A stretch of 64,000 bases of DNA. Origin: Bradyrhizobium sp. CB3481 (GTDB lineage Bacteria > Pseudomonadota > Alphaproteobacteria > Rhizobiales > Xanthobacteraceae). Shown one piece after another: positions 11,974 to 20,738 of this stretch (its first letter is position 1; each line of letters starts with the position of its first letter). The DNA lies in contig NZ_CP121647.1 in assembly GCF_029714305.1 (NCBI RefSeq), positions 4,050,501 to 4,114,500 of the forward strand, given 5' to 3'. The translations under genes were made by a program, and so were the position numbers. The notes under the pieces were generated by a model. That model made no database searches. It had not been told where the DNA came from and saw only the letters and a list, made by a program, of their open reading frames with translations.

Positions 11974-13332
11974 TTACCGCTTGGCCTGACGGGCCAGCAC
12001 GCGGTCGACCATCTGCGCGGCCGTTCCGAGATAGTTGGATGGTTCGCACAAGGCGGCTAGCTGATCGCGCGGCAGGGCGGATGCGATGGTGGGACGGCGC
12101 AGCAACGCGTCCAGTAGGCCATCGCCGCGCTCGAAAGCGTCGCGGCAGGCGGCGTAGACCTCATCATGCGCGCTCTGGCGGCCGAGCGCGGGCGCGAGCC
12201 CCATCATGACGGCTTCGGCGACGATCAGGCCGCGCGTGGAATCGAGGTTTTTCTTCATCGCCGCCGGTTCGACGATCAGGCCCGAGAGCATGAACTGCGC
12301 CTGCGCCAGCGAGCCGGCGGTCAGCAGGCAGGCCTGGGGTAAAGAGAGCCATTCGCAATGCCAGGGTCCGGTAGCGCGCTCGAGATCCTGCACCATCGCA
12401 TCCAGCATCAGCGAAGCGGCGTCGCGCGAGGCCTTGGCGTTGGCCAGCAGGATTTCCGAGGAGATCGGATTACGCTTCTGCGGCATGGTCGAGGATGCGC
12501 CGCGATGCGAGGAGAACGGCTCGAACACCTCGCCAATCTCGGTCGCCATCAAAATCATGACATCGTAACCGATCTTGCCGAGCGCGCCGCAGATCACGGC
12601 CAGCGTCTGCACCATCTCGACCAGCCCGTCACGGGCGACGTGCCAGGTGATGTCGGGCTCATTCAGATCGAGCGCCCGCGCGTAAGCCGCGCGCACGTCC
12701 AGTCCGCGGTCGCCGAGCGAGGCCAGCGTGCCCGCGGCGCCGCCGAGCTGGGCCTGCAGCGCGCGGGGTTTGGCCTGCGCCAGCCGTTCGGCCGAACGTT
12801 GCAGCGCCGACAGCCAGATCGCCGCCTTGTGGCCGAAGGTAACAGGCAGCGCCTGCTGCAGATGGGTTCGCCCGGCCATCGGCGTATCGCGGTGGCGGCG
12901 GGCCAGACTGGCGAGCGTATCCATGACCTCGGCGAGTTGGGCCTCGATCAGGATCACCGCCTCGCGCAGTTGCAGCACGGTCGCGGTATCCATGATGTCC
13001 TGGGTGGTCGCGCCCCAGTGCAGATAGCGGCCGGGCTCGCCGAGCGCCTGCGACAGCTGACGGACCAGGCCGACGATGGGATAGCCGACATTCTCGGTGT
13101 CACGCTTCAATTGCGCATGATCGAGCACTACCGCCGGGGCCTGCCGCGCAATCGCCTCGGCCGCCTCGCGCGGAATGACGCCGGTTTCGCCCTGCGCCGT
13201 GGCAAGCGCCACTTCGGCCTGTACATAGGCCTTGAGCAGGGCATCGTCGGAAAACACCGCCCGCATGGCCGGCGTGGAGAAGACGTCGCGATAGAGGACG
13301 CTGTCGAACATGGTGCTGGCCACCGCGGTCAT
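11974..13332 (-). CDS. adenylosuccinate lyase / 3-carboxymuconate cycloisomerase family protein
   Basis: A 452-residue member of the fumarase/aspartase superfamily, enzymes that form fumarate-type products by beta-elimination or cyclise muconates. The superfamily signature SSTMPQKRNP is present (about residue 275), with HWGATTQDIMDTATV and AGRTHLQQALP as the other conserved blocks. Length and sequence resemble PcaB/PurB-like paralogues rather than the housekeeping PurB. Start at 13332: the ATG has AGGGAG 8 bases upstream, whereas the longer frame to 13386 has no ribosome site. No aromatic-degradation genes lie nearby, so the substrate is undecided. Confidence 0.85.
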   Translation of the reverse strand: MTAVASTMFDSVLYRDVFSTPAMRAVFSDDALLKAYVQAEVALATAQGETGVIPREAAEAIARQAPAVVLDHAQLKRDTENVGYPIVGLVRQLSQALGEPGRYLHWGATTQDIMDTATVLQLREAVILIEAQLAEVMDTLASLARRHRDTPMAGRTHLQQALPVTFGHKAAIWLSALQRSAERLAQAKPRALQAQLGGAAGTLASLGDRGLDVRAAYARALDLNEPDITWHVARDGLVEMVQTLAVICGALGKIGYDVMILMATEIGEVFEPFSSHRGASSTMPQKRNPISSEILLANAKASRDAASLMLDAMVQDLERATGPWHCEWLSLPQACLLTAGSLAQAQFMLSGLIVEPAAMKKNLDSTRGLIVAEAVMMGLAPALGRQSAHDEVYAACRDAFERGDGLLDALLRRPTIASALPRDQLAALCEPSNYLGTAAQMVDRVLARQAKR

Positions 13333-13473
13333 TTCACTCCCTGCTGGCTTCTGCGGCCATAGGATTGACGCGGTGGCATCTGTCAAGCGCGGGTGCGAGA
13401 GATCATCGGCCGGCGCGACCGGCAGGCCAGATTATGCGCCTAGATAGGCGCGCCGCCGCCCCAAAACGCCAGC

Positions 13474-13500
13474 GGCGAGCAGGGGGGCATCCCTGCTCGC
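13474..13500 (-). terminator. hairpin after the small secreted protein gene
   Basis: A 10-bp perfect stem gcgagcaggg / ccctgctcgc with a 7-base loop lies 46 bases after the stop of the minus-strand gene 13546-13803. No clear T-run follows, so a terminator or a stabilising 3' hairpin are both possible. Confidence 0.45.
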
Positions 13501-13545
13501 CACGATAGCGTTCCTTGGAGGAGTTGGAACGAAAATCCTTGCCGC

Positions 13546-13803
13546 TTACGGAGTGCGGTCGGCGGTCACCAGGCGGGCTTCCTTGACCACCGACTTGGAG
13601 CCGGCGGTACGCAGGCACGAGGCCTCAAAGTTCGGCCAAGCCTGCTGCGAGCAGTCCTTGCTGACGGTGCGGATATCCAAGCGGTCGCCCTTGGCCAGTG
13701 CCTGCGGCACGCTTGCTTCGACCTGAGGAGCAAAGCCGGGCAGTACGGTCAGCGCAGCGGCGATGAATGCGGCGGCAGCAACCGCGGTAAAAGCCTTGAT
13801 CAT
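13546..13803 (-). CDS. small secreted hypothetical protein
   Basis: An 85-residue protein with a clear Sec signal peptide (MIKAFTAVAAAAFIAAALTVLPGFA, cleavage near residue 30). The mature part of about 55 residues contains two cysteines (VSKDCSQQAWP and ASCLRTAGS), probably a disulfide in the periplasm. Similar short proteins are common as hypotheticals in Bradyrhizobium; no function is known to me. It has its own GGGGA ribosome site and a hairpin downstream. Confidence 0.75.
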   Translation of the reverse strand: MIKAFTAVAAAAFIAAALTVLPGFAPQVEASVPQALAKGDRLDIRTVSKDCSQQAWPNFEASCLRTAGSKSVVKEARLVTADRTP

Positions 13804-14067
13804 GACGGTCCCCTGAGATGGGCCTTGGCGGCCCGTCGTTTCGTTGGGGAGGTTGTAGTTAACGCAAGTTTCCGGCTGTCTTCGCGGCCGCGGAAAATGG
13901 TTTCGTCCCGGCCGAGTTTTGTTTCGTCGGGCTGGCTGCGACGAAACAATCGCCGGCAGCAGCGGCTTTTCGGGAATTCGGCCATTGGCCGATCCAATTC
14001 AGGCCAATGGGCCAGATGGGAACCCGCGTGGCTTGCCGGGCCGCCCGGGGCGCGGTAGACGGGGCCT

Positions 14068-14565
14068 ATGCCCCGTATCGCGCTCTATCCCGGTTCCTTT
14101 GACCCCATCACCAACGGCCATCTGGACGTGGTCCGGCACGCCGTGCCGCTGTGCGACCGCCTGATTGTGGCCATCGGTGTCCATTCCGGCAAGAAGCCGC
14201 TGTTTTCGACCGAGGAACGGCTCGAGATGGTTCGGGCGACCTGCGAGCCGATCGCGCAACAGGCCGGCTGCGCGTTCGACTGCACTACCTATGACAACCT
14301 CACCGTCACCGCGGCGCGGCAGGTCGGTGCGACCATCATGATTCGGGGCCTGCGCGACGGAACCGATATGGACTACGAAATGCAGCTTGCCGGCATGAAC
14401 GAGGTCATGGCACCCGAGGTGCATACCGTGTTCGTGCCGGCATCACCCGCGGTCCGCCCGATCACCGCGACGCTGGTGCGCCAGATCGCCGGCATGGGCG
14501 GCGACTTCTCCGCCTTCGTGCCGCCATCGGTTGCAGCCAGCCTGAAGAAGAAATTTGCGGGCTGA
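14068..14565 (+). CDS. coaD: phosphopantetheine adenylyltransferase
   Basis: CoaD makes dephospho-coenzyme A from 4'-phosphopantetheine and ATP, the penultimate step of CoA synthesis. The 165-residue length is normal. The N-terminal [18 protein letters not shown] carries the nucleotidyltransferase T/HxGH motif, and the second ATP motif is degenerate ([16 protein letters not shown] where ISST is usual). [14 protein letters not shown] is the conserved pantetheine-side motif. It starts a forward run with two cyclophilins and queA, an order I recall from related genomes. Confidence 0.96.
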   Translation: MPRIALYPGSFDPITNGHLDVVRHAVPLCDRLIVAIGVHSGKKPLFSTEERLEMVRATCEPIAQQAGCAFDCTTYDNLTVTAARQVGATIMIRGLRDGTDMDYEMQLAGMNEVMAPEVHTVFVPASPAVRPITATLVRQIAGMGGDFSAFVPPSVAASLKKKFAG

Positions 14566-14616
14566 CGCGCACCTGCGCGCCCCGACGCTTTCCTGTTTCA
14601 CATCAGCGGAGCTTTC

Positions 14617-15159
14617 ATGATCCGAATTCTCGCCGTTCTTGCCGCACTGTTCCTCGCCGCGCCCGCCGTCGCCCAGCAACTGCCCGCCGGTCTCGACAAG
14701 GCGAATGCGATCGTGATCGACACCACCAAGGGCCGCATCGTGATCAAGCTGCGCAACGACCTTGCGCCCCAGCATGCCGAGCGCATCAAGCTGCTCGCGC
14801 GCGAAGGTTACTACAACAACGTGCCTTTCCACCGCGTGATCGAAGGGTTCATGGCGCAAACCGGCGACGGCAAGAACTTCAACGGCACCGGCGGCTCGAA
14901 ATACCCGAACCTGCCGGCCGAGTTCTCCAACGTGCCCTACAAGCGCGGCATCGTCGGCATGGCGCGCACCAGCGATCCCAATTCGGCGAATTCGCAGTTC
15001 TTCATCATGTTCGCGGAAGGCGCCTCGCTGAACGGCAAGTACACCGTGATCGGCGAGGTGGTGTCCGGCATGGACGTCGTCGACAAGATCAAGCGCGGCG
15101 AACCGGTCGTCGATCCCGACAAGATGGTGAAGGTGCAGGTCGCATCCGACATCAAGTGA
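14617..15159 (+). CDS. periplasmic cyclophilin-type peptidyl-prolyl isomerase
   Basis: A 180-residue cyclophilin with an N-terminal signal peptide (MIRILAVLAALFLAAPAVAQ), so it acts on proline bonds of exported proteins. Core motifs are FHRVIEGFMAQTGD, NSANSQFFIMF and KYTVIGEVVSGMDVVDKI. The active-site Arg of FHRVI is present. A cytoplasmic paralogue without signal (15580-16044) follows two genes later. It is PpiA-like by location, though the symbol is not certain. Confidence 0.93.
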   Translation: MIRILAVLAALFLAAPAVAQQLPAGLDKANAIVIDTTKGRIVIKLRNDLAPQHAERIKLLAREGYYNNVPFHRVIEGFMAQTGDGKNFNGTGGSKYPNLPAEFSNVPYKRGIVGMARTSDPNSANSQFFIMFAEGASLNGKYTVIGEVVSGMDVVDKIKRGEPVVDPDKMVKVQVASDIK

Positions 15160-15163
15160 GGCA

Positions 15164-15604
15164 ATGAGGCCGGCGCGGCGCAGCTCTTCGTTCTGGATTG
15201 CTGCCGCGCTGGTGTGGCTTGTGTCGGATGTATCGGCTTCGGCGCAGCCACAGCAGCTCGACACGCTCAAGGATGTGTTCGCCAGATTGCATTCGTGCTG
15301 GCGGCCGCCGCCAGGCCCGGGCGTCAGCCCGCTCGATATTACCGTCGTCGTCAGTTTCAACCGCGAAGGGGCGATTCTTGGTCAACCCAGGATTACCTAT
15401 GAAACCGCAGGCGCCGGCGACAGTGACCGGATCGCGTACCGAATTGCGGTGATGGAAACATTGCAACGCTGTACGCCGTTGCCATTTACCGAGGGACTCG
15501 GCGGTGCGATTGCCGGCCGGCCTTTGGCGGTCACTTTCAGAACCCGTAAACGTCCACCCAAACCGGAAGAGAAAAGAGCATGGCTGATACAGAAAATACT
15601 TTGA
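15164..15604 (+). CDS. periplasmic protein, TonB/TolA C-terminal-like
   Basis: A 146-residue protein with a signal peptide (ends VSDVSASAQPQQ). The mature domain begins FARLHSCWRPPPGPG and continues LDITVVVSFNREGAILGQPRI and METLQRCTPLPF. This pattern (Cys-Trp-x-Pro-Pro, strand, R/K-x-G, final Cys-Pro-Phe) resembles the TolA/TonB C-terminal domain, with a likely disulfide between the two cysteines. It starts 5 bases after the periplasmic cyclophilin and overlaps the start of the next cyclophilin by 25 bases, so the three are probably cotranscribed. The assignment is by pattern only. Confidence 0.65.
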   Translation: MRPARRSSSFWIAAALVWLVSDVSASAQPQQLDTLKDVFARLHSCWRPPPGPGVSPLDITVVVSFNREGAILGQPRITYETAGAGDSDRIAYRIAVMETLQRCTPLPFTEGLGGAIAGRPLAVTFRTRKRPPKPEEKRAWLIQKIL

Positions 15605-16044
15605 TCCTTGAGACCACCCAAGGCCCGGTCACCATCGAGATGCGTCCCGACCTCGCGCCTGGCCACGTCGCCCAGATCAAGAAGCTGGTGCGCGACGGGT
15701 TTTACGACGGCATCGTGTTCCATCGCGTCATCGAAGGCTTCATGGCGCAGACCGGCTGCCCGCACGGCACCGGCACCGGCGGTTCCGGCAACAAGCTGAA
15801 GGCCGAGTTCAACAAGGAGCCGCACGTCCGCGGCACCGTGTCGATGGCCCGCGCGGCGAATCCGGATTCCGGCGACAGCCAGTTCTTCATCTGCTTCGAC
15901 GACGCCTCCTTCCTCAACGGCCAGTACACGGTCTGGGGCAAGGTCACCTCGGGCATGGAGAACGTCGACAAGATCAAGCGCGGCGAGCCGGTGCAGAACC
16001 CGGATAAGATCGTCAAGGCGCGGATGGCGCTGGACGCTGCTTAG
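15580..16044 (+). CDS. ppiB: cytoplasmic cyclophilin-type peptidyl-prolyl isomerase
   Basis: A 154-residue cyclophilin without signal peptide. FHRVIEGFMAQTGCPHGTGTGG, GDSQFFICF and GQYTVWGKVTSGMENVDKI are the catalytic and binding blocks of the family. It begins inside the end of the preceding gene (25-base overlap), suggesting translational coupling. A dispersed palindrome separates it from queA. The short length fits the bacterial PpiB type. Confidence 0.93.
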   Translation: MADTENTLILETTQGPVTIEMRPDLAPGHVAQIKKLVRDGFYDGIVFHRVIEGFMAQTGCPHGTGTGGSGNKLKAEFNKEPHVRGTVSMARAANPDSGDSQFFICFDDASFLNGQYTVWGKVTSGMENVDKIKRGEPVQNPDKIVKARMALDAA

Positions 16045-16065
16045 CTTTCACAACTCACTCTAATG

Positions 16066-16180
16066 TCATGCCCCGCGAAGGCGGGGCATCCAGTACTCGC
16101 CAGCGTTGGTAATAAGAGCGGTCTGTGAGTACTGGATCGCCCGCCCCAGTGCGCAATTGCGCACAAGGCGGGTGATGACG
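16066..16180. repeat. dispersed intergenic palindromes (two families in tandem)
   Basis: First part: gtcatgccccgcgaaggcgg with inverted copies of CCAGTACT around a central spacer (cagtactcg.../...gagtactgg). Second part: cgcccgccccagtgcgcaat containing the perfect 14-bp palindrome TGCGCAATTGCGCA and closing ggcgggtgatgac. The second part recurs at 31637-31682 and the first resembles 61141-61241. The reading frame of queA is open through the element, but coding begins after it. Confidence 0.7.
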
Positions 16181-16189
16181 GCTTGGGCC

Positions 16190-17266
16190 ATGCGCACCGA
16201 TCTCTTCGACTTCGAACTCCCCGCGACAAGCATCGCGCTGCGGCCCGCCAGTCCGCGCGATGCCGCGCGTATGCTGGTGGTGAAGGGCGACGGCGTGCTG
16301 CACGACCGCACGGTCGCCGAACTGCCGCGCTGGCTGGAGCCGGGCGATCAGCTCGTTGTCAACGACACCAAGGTGATCTCCGCCCAGCTCAAGGGCCGTC
16401 GCATCGGCCGCGAGACCGAGCCGAAGATCGAGGCGACCCTGATCAAGCGGCTGGACGGCTCGCGCTGGCGTGCGCTGGTGAAGCCCGCCAAGAAGCTAGC
16501 GCCCGGCGACACCGTGCGCTTCGGCAATGAGGGCAAGGTGTGCCTGCTCGGCCATCTCGATGCCGAGGTCGAGGCCAAGGGCGAGGAGGGCGAGATCACG
16601 CTGTCGTTCTCGTTCCACGGCCCGGCGCTGGACCAGGCCATCGCCGATCTCGGCACGCCGCCATTGCCGCCCTATATCGCCAGCAAGCGCACGCCCGACG
16701 ATCGCGACGCCGCCGACTACCAGACCATGTTTGCAGCCAATGAGGGCGCGGTCGCCGCGCCGACCGCAGGACTGCATTTCACGCCGGCGCTGGAAGCGGC
16801 GCTGTGCGAGCGGGGCGTCGCTCTGCACCGGCTGACGCTGCATGTCGGGGCCGGGACCTTCCTGCCGGTCAAGGTCGAGGAGACCTCCGAGCACAGGATG
16901 CATGCCGAGTGGGGTTCGATCTCATCGGATACAGCGGCGGCGCTGAACGATGCGCGCGCGCAAGGTGGACGCATCGTCGCGGTCGGCACCACCTCGCTGC
17001 GGCTGCTCGAAAGTGCCGCGCGCGAAGACGGTATCATCCAGCCGTTCGAGGGCGAGACCTCGATCTTCATCACGCCGGGCTACCGGTTTCGCGCGGTCGA
17101 TATTCTCCTGACCAATTTCCATCTGCCGCGCTCGACGCTGTTCATGCTGGTGTCGGCCTTCTCGGGCCTCGAAACGATGAAGCGGGCCTATGCCCACGCC
17201 ATCGCCGCCGGTTACCGCTTCTATTCCTATGGCGATGCCTGCCTGCTGTTTCGCGCGCGAAGCTGA
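16190..17266 (+). CDS. queA: S-adenosylmethionine:tRNA ribosyltransferase-isomerase
   Basis: QueA transfers and isomerises ribose from S-adenosylmethionine onto preQ1-tRNA to make epoxyqueuosine, the step after Tgt. The 358-residue chain begins [11 protein letters not shown], the conserved QueA start; earlier in-frame codons lie in an intergenic repeat. Other family blocks are [38 protein letters not shown] and [16 protein letters not shown]. Its usual partner tgt lies 7 kb away. A GC-rich hairpin (agcccgcc/ggcgggct, 17297-17317) follows the stop. Confidence 0.96.
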   Translation: MRTDLFDFELPATSIALRPASPRDAARMLVVKGDGVLHDRTVAELPRWLEPGDQLVVNDTKVISAQLKGRRIGRETEPKIEATLIKRLDGSRWRALVKPAKKLAPGDTVRFGNEGKVCLLGHLDAEVEAKGEEGEITLSFSFHGPALDQAIADLGTPPLPPYIASKRTPDDRDAADYQTMFAANEGAVAAPTAGLHFTPALEAALCERGVALHRLTLHVGAGTFLPVKVEETSEHRMHAEWGSISSDTAAALNDARAQGGRIVAVGTTSLRLLESAAREDGIIQPFEGETSIFITPGYRFRAVDILLTNFHLPRSTLFMLVSAFSGLETMKRAYAHAIAAGYRFYSYGDACLLFRARS

Positions 17267-17447
17267 CACGGTCTTTCGGCCGCGGGTCAGGAAAAGAAGC
17301 CCGCCGAGGGCGGGCTAAAGGTTCAGGGAGGAAGCGCTCTGACAATCAAGCGCCACGGTTGTATGTCTTCGATTCGGCCGCTTCCGAAAAGATCGTAGTA
17401 CTACCGTCTCTCGGCGCATCGTGCCGCGTGACCAACAGGGGAACTGC

Positions 17448-18749
17448 ATGAGTTTTTCCAGTATTTTTGCGCGCTTGGTCGCGCTGGTCGGCGCTGGCGC
17501 ACTGTTTTGGCGTCGGATGCAGGGCGCGCAGCCGAAGGCGGCCTGGGGCAGCACCCCCGCAATTCCTACCGCCAGGCCGCAAGGCGCCATCCCGACGCTC
17601 AAGATGCCGACCGCGCAGGGCTGGAGCGAGGGACAGAAGCCGGCCGCGGCGCCCGGGCTCAAGGTCAACGCCTTTGCCAGGGATCTGGACCATCCGCGCT
17701 GGATCAACGTCATGCCCAATGGCGACGTCCTGATCGCCGAGGCGACGCAGATCGCCGGAAAGCCCAGAAGCGTATTTCACTATGCGATGCAGGCGACGAT
17801 GCGGCGTGCCGCGGCGCTCGGCGTCAGTGCCGACCGCATCACGCTATTGCGCGACCGCGATGGCGATGGCGTCGCCGAGGGGCGCGGGATCTTCATGGAC
17901 GGGCTGAGCCAGCCGTTCGGCATGGCGCTGGTCGGTGACACCTTCTACGTCGGCAACACCGATGGCGTGGTCGCCTTTCCCTATGTCGCAGGTAGCGACC
18001 GCATTACGGCCGAAGGACGCAAGCTCGTCACCTTCAAGCCCGGCGGGCACTGGACGCGCAGCCTGTTGCCGAGCCCCGATGGCACGAAGCTCTACGCCGG
18101 CGTCGGCTCGCTCAGCAACATCGCGGAGATGGGGATGGAGGTCGAGGAGGGCCGCGCCGCCGTCTATGAGCTCGATCTGGCAGGCGGCACCAGCCGCATC
18201 TTCGCCAGCGGCCTGCGCAACCCCGTGGGGCTCGCCTTTGAGCCCAACACTGGCGTGCTCTGGACCGTCGTCAACGAGCGCGACGGCCTCGGCGACGAGA
18301 CGCCGCCGGACTATCTGACCTCGGTGCGCGACGGCGGCTTCTACGGCTGGCCCTATTGCTATTGGGGCCAGACGGTCGACGACCGCGTGCCGCAGGACCC
18401 GGCGATGGTCGCGAAAGCCATCCAGCCGGATTACGCGCTCGGCGGCCACACCGCCTCGCTCGGCCTGTGCTGGATGCCGGCGGGCACGCTGCCGGGCTTT
18501 CCCGACGGCATGGTGATCGGCCAGCACGGCTCCTGGAATCGCAGCACGCTCAGCGGCTATGCCGTCGTCTTCGTTCCCTTCGAGAACGGCCGCCCCTCCG
18601 GCCCGGCGGGGGATATTTTGACGGGCTTTCTCGCGCCCGATGAGAAGGTCTCGTACGGGCGGCCAGTCGGCGTCACGCTCGGTCCCGATGGCTCGCTGCT
18701 GGTCGCCGACGACGTCGGCAATTGCATCTGGCGGGTGACGGGAGCGTAG
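17448..18749 (+). CDS. L-sorbosone dehydrogenase-like / PQQ-type beta-propeller protein
   Basis: A 433-residue protein of the glucose/sorbosone dehydrogenase beta-propeller family. An N-terminal hydrophobic segment (residues 4-22, IFARLVALVGAGALFW) anchors or exports it. Propeller blocks include ARDLDHPRWINVMPNGDVLIAE, LLRDRDGDGVAEGRGIF, GLRNPVGLAFEP, WTVVNERDGLGDETPPDYL and GSWNRSTLSGYAVVFVPF, all recognisable from the family. It would act in the periplasm, possibly with PQQ. The start at 17448 has an AGGGGAAC ribosome site; an earlier ATG at 17421 lacks one. The substrate is not determinable. Confidence 0.85.
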   Translation: MSFSSIFARLVALVGAGALFWRRMQGAQPKAAWGSTPAIPTARPQGAIPTLKMPTAQGWSEGQKPAAAPGLKVNAFARDLDHPRWINVMPNGDVLIAEATQIAGKPRSVFHYAMQATMRRAAALGVSADRITLLRDRDGDGVAEGRGIFMDGLSQPFGMALVGDTFYVGNTDGVVAFPYVAGSDRITAEGRKLVTFKPGGHWTRSLLPSPDGTKLYAGVGSLSNIAEMGMEVEEGRAAVYELDLAGGTSRIFASGLRNPVGLAFEPNTGVLWTVVNERDGLGDETPPDYLTSVRDGGFYGWPYCYWGQTVDDRVPQDPAMVAKAIQPDYALGGHTASLGLCWMPAGTLPGFPDGMVIGQHGSWNRSTLSGYAVVFVPFENGRPSGPAGDILTGFLAPDEKVSYGRPVGVTLGPDGSLLVADDVGNCIWRVTGA

Positions 18750-18753
18750 GTAC

Positions 18754-18854
18754 GTAGGGTGCGGTAGGTGGGCAAAGGCGCACTTGCGCCGTGCCCACCA
18801 TCGTGCCGCATCGTCAGTCTGAATGGTGGGCACGCTTCGCTTTGCCCACCCTAC
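18754..18854. repeat. dispersed palindrome (GTAGGGTGGGCAAAG family)
   Basis: Arms gtaggtgggcaaaggcgcac and atggtgggcacgcttcgctt-tgcccaccctac are inverted, separated by an 18-base spacer. A close copy lies at 60495-60587 and a more distant one at 607-690. It separates the convergent stops of the sorbosone dehydrogenase-like gene and asd. Confidence 0.8.
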
Positions 18855-18861
18855 AAGATCA

Positions 18862-19887
18862 TCACGCCATCGCGCGCTGCGGGAGCAACTCCGCGATCTG
18901 GATCGCATTCAGCGCCGCGCCCTTCAGTAGCTGATCGGCCGAGACGAACATCGAGATCGAGTGGCCGGAAGCGTCGCTGAGATCCTTGCGGATGCGGCCG
19001 ACGAGAACATCATCCTGGCCTGAGGCATCGATCGGCATCGGGAAGTAGTTCTTCGCGCGGTCGTCGACGATTTTCACGCCCGGCGCCTTCGACAGGATCG
19101 CGCGCACCTCGTCCTCGGTGATCGGCTTCTCGCATTCGAAGGTGATCGCCTCGCAATGGGCGCGCAGCACGGGCACGCGCACGCAGGTGACGCCGATGGC
19201 GATCTTCTCATCCTCGAAGATCTTGCGGGTCTCCTTGATTACCTTGGTCTCTTCGTCGTTGTAGCCGGTCTCCGGGTCGATCGCCGTGTTGTGGCTGAAG
19301 ACGTTGAAGGCGTAGGGCAGCGGGATCACCTTGGGCGTGAACGGCCGGCCATCGAGGTAGGCACGGGTCGATTCCACGAGCTCTTCCATGGCCGCGGCGC
19401 CGGCGCCGCTCGCTGCCTGGTAGGTCGAGACAATCATGCGCTTGATGCGGTTCTGCCGGTGGATCGGCCACAGCGGCACCAGTGCCGTGATCGCCGAACA
19501 GTTCGGATTGGCGATGATACCCTTATGATCCCTGATGCGGCCCGCATTGATCTCCGGGATTACCAGCGGCACGTTCGGATCCATGCGGAAGGCGGAGGAA
19601 TTGTCGACGACTACCGCGCCGGCCTTCACGGCAGCCGGTGCGAACTTGCGCGAGATGCTGCCGCCGGCCGAGAACAGCGCGATGTCGACGCCCTCGAACG
19701 ACTTCTCAGTGAGCTCCTCGATGACGATGCTCTGCCCGCGGAATTCGACGGCCTTGCCGGCCGAGCGGGCGCTGGCCAGCGCCTTGAGCTTGCGGACGGG
19801 AAAATTGCGCCGGTTCATCGTGGCGATGAATTCGGCGCCGACGGCGCCGGTCACGCCGGCAATGGCAACAACGGGTTCGTAGCTCAC
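18862..19887 (-). CDS. asd: aspartate-semialdehyde dehydrogenase
   Basis: Asd reduces aspartyl phosphate to aspartate semialdehyde, the branch point to lysine, diaminopimelate, threonine, isoleucine and methionine. The 341-residue chain shows the NADP-binding VVAIAGVTGAVGAEF, SSAFRM, the catalytic cysteine in NPNCSAITALVPLWP and STYQAASGAG. The GTG at 19887 is preferred because AGAGGA lies upstream and the family N-terminus starts there; the longer frame (ATG 19923) runs back into the terminator. The region just upstream carries a candidate attenuator: a leader peptide rich in Thr, Ile and Lys codons and a rho-independent terminator. Confidence 0.95.
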   Translation of the reverse strand: MSYEPVVAIAGVTGAVGAEFIATMNRRNFPVRKLKALASARSAGKAVEFRGQSIVIEELTEKSFEGVDIALFSAGGSISRKFAPAAVKAGAVVVDNSSAFRMDPNVPLVIPEINAGRIRDHKGIIANPNCSAITALVPLWPIHRQNRIKRMIVSTYQAASGAGAAAMEELVESTRAYLDGRPFTPKVIPLPYAFNVFSHNTAIDPETGYNDEETKVIKETRKIFEDEKIAIGVTCVRVPVLRAHCEAITFECEKPITEDEVRAILSKAPGVKIVDDRAKNYFPMPIDASGQDDVLVGRIRKDLSDASGHSISMFVSADQLLKGAALNAIQIAELLPQRAMA

Positions 19888-19921
19888 GGGTCTGTCCTCT
19901 CTGGGCATCAATGGTCTGGGC

Positions 19922-19956
19922 AATAAAAAAGCCCCGGTCCTTTTCAGGCGGGGCTT
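19922..19956 (-). terminator. rho-independent terminator / attenuator upstream of asd
   Basis: On the minus strand AAGCCCCG is paired with CGGGGCTT around a 12-base loop, followed by TTTTATTG. It ends 35 bases before the asd start, so it would stop transcription before asd. A segment inside the upstream leader ORF (GGGGGCTCGG) can instead pair with CCGAAGCCCC, the 5' arm, giving a rival antiterminator. The alternative is that it simply terminates the PepSY gene transcript. Confidence 0.75.
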
Positions 19957-19981
19957 CGGTTCGGATGTTGCGGTCGTTCGA

Positions 19982-20053
19982 CTACGCGCGCGCGGCTCCC
20001 GAGCCCCCGGAGGGTGCTTTGGTTTTCGCGGTGGTTTTGGTCGAGATCGTCAT
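19982..20053 (-). CDS. putative leader peptide of asd (Thr/Ile/Lys attenuator)
   Basis: A 23-residue ORF on the minus strand beginning MTISTKTTAKTKAP and ending TAG at 19982-19984. Of the 11 residues after Met, five are Thr, one is Ile and three are Lys, the amino acids derived from the aspartate pathway. It ends 26 bases before the terminator stem, and its 3' part contains GGGGGCTCGG, which can pair with the terminator's 5' arm. The ribosome site (aagtccacgcc) is weak. The call rests on the codon bias and position, as in the classic thr and ilv leaders, not on homology. Confidence 0.6.
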   Translation of the reverse strand: MTISTKTTAKTKAPSGGSGAARA

Positions 20054-20135
20054 GGCGTGGACTTATGCGGCAGCCTGGCGCCGCCGTCAATGGGTTTCAG
20101 CCGGCATCTGGCTGCAACGGGGCCTGAGGTGCCTG

Positions 20136-20738
20136 TCATCGCCGTCTTGCGACGGCAGGAGGCGCGAGGATCACCTCTTTCATGTCGCCGCCGCTGATGA
20201 CGACGATCGCGAAATTCAGCCGGTTGCGCTGGCGGATCAGGCCGCCGCTGATCGCCTTGCCGGATGCCGCGTATTCGGCGACGCGAACGGCATCCGCCAG
20301 CTGGTACCGGATCGTCTTGAGCGCGGCGAGATTGCTGCGGTCCTCGGCATCGAGCTCCTTCAGCGGCAGCGCGGCTTCGCCGCCGACGACCTCGCCGGTC
20401 GTGGCGTTGACGGCGTGGTGCCAGATGCGGTCATTGTGCAGGATCTTTACCCGGTAGACCGGCGCATCAGGCGCGCCGTCGAAGCTGACATCGGCAGTTG
20501 TCGCGCCGGCATGCAGGGCTTCGGCAATCGCCATCGCCTGGCTGAGCGAGACCGCCGTGCCCCGAAAGAGTTCGAGTTCGCGGCTGATCGCCTTCTGGTC
20601 GGACGCGGCGCCATCCTCGGCCTCGTTGTGGACCGCGGCCGGCTCATCGGTTGGCGAGGCGAGGGCATACACGGGGGCAGGGAGGATCATCGCCACCAGG
20701 GCGATCGCGAGCAATGGTCTCCAGCCGGACTTACGCAT
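20136..20738 (-). CDS. exported PepSY-domain protein
   Basis: A 200-residue exported protein with signal peptide (MRKSGWRPLLAIALVAMILPAP, cleaved near YALA) and two PepSY-like units. The first runs from about residue 60 (SQAMAIAEALHAGATTADVSF ... YRVKILHNDRIWHHAVNATTGEVV), the second from about 130 (YQLADAVRVAEYAASGKAISGG). PepSY domains bind or inhibit proteases or ligands in the envelope. ATG 20738 has GGAGG 9 bases upstream. A 21-bp palindromic operator lies about 215 bases upstream, matching one before the patatin gene, so it is probably controlled by the TetR protein encoded nearby. Confidence 0.85.
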   Translation of the reverse strand: MRKSGWRPLLAIALVAMILPAPVYALASPTDEPAAVHNEAEDGAASDQKAISRELELFRGTAVSLSQAMAIAEALHAGATTADVSFDGAPDAPVYRVKILHNDRIWHHAVNATTGEVVGGEAALPLKELDAEDRSNLAALKTIRYQLADAVRVAEYAASGKAISGGLIRQRNRLNFAIVVISGGDMKEVILAPPAVARRR

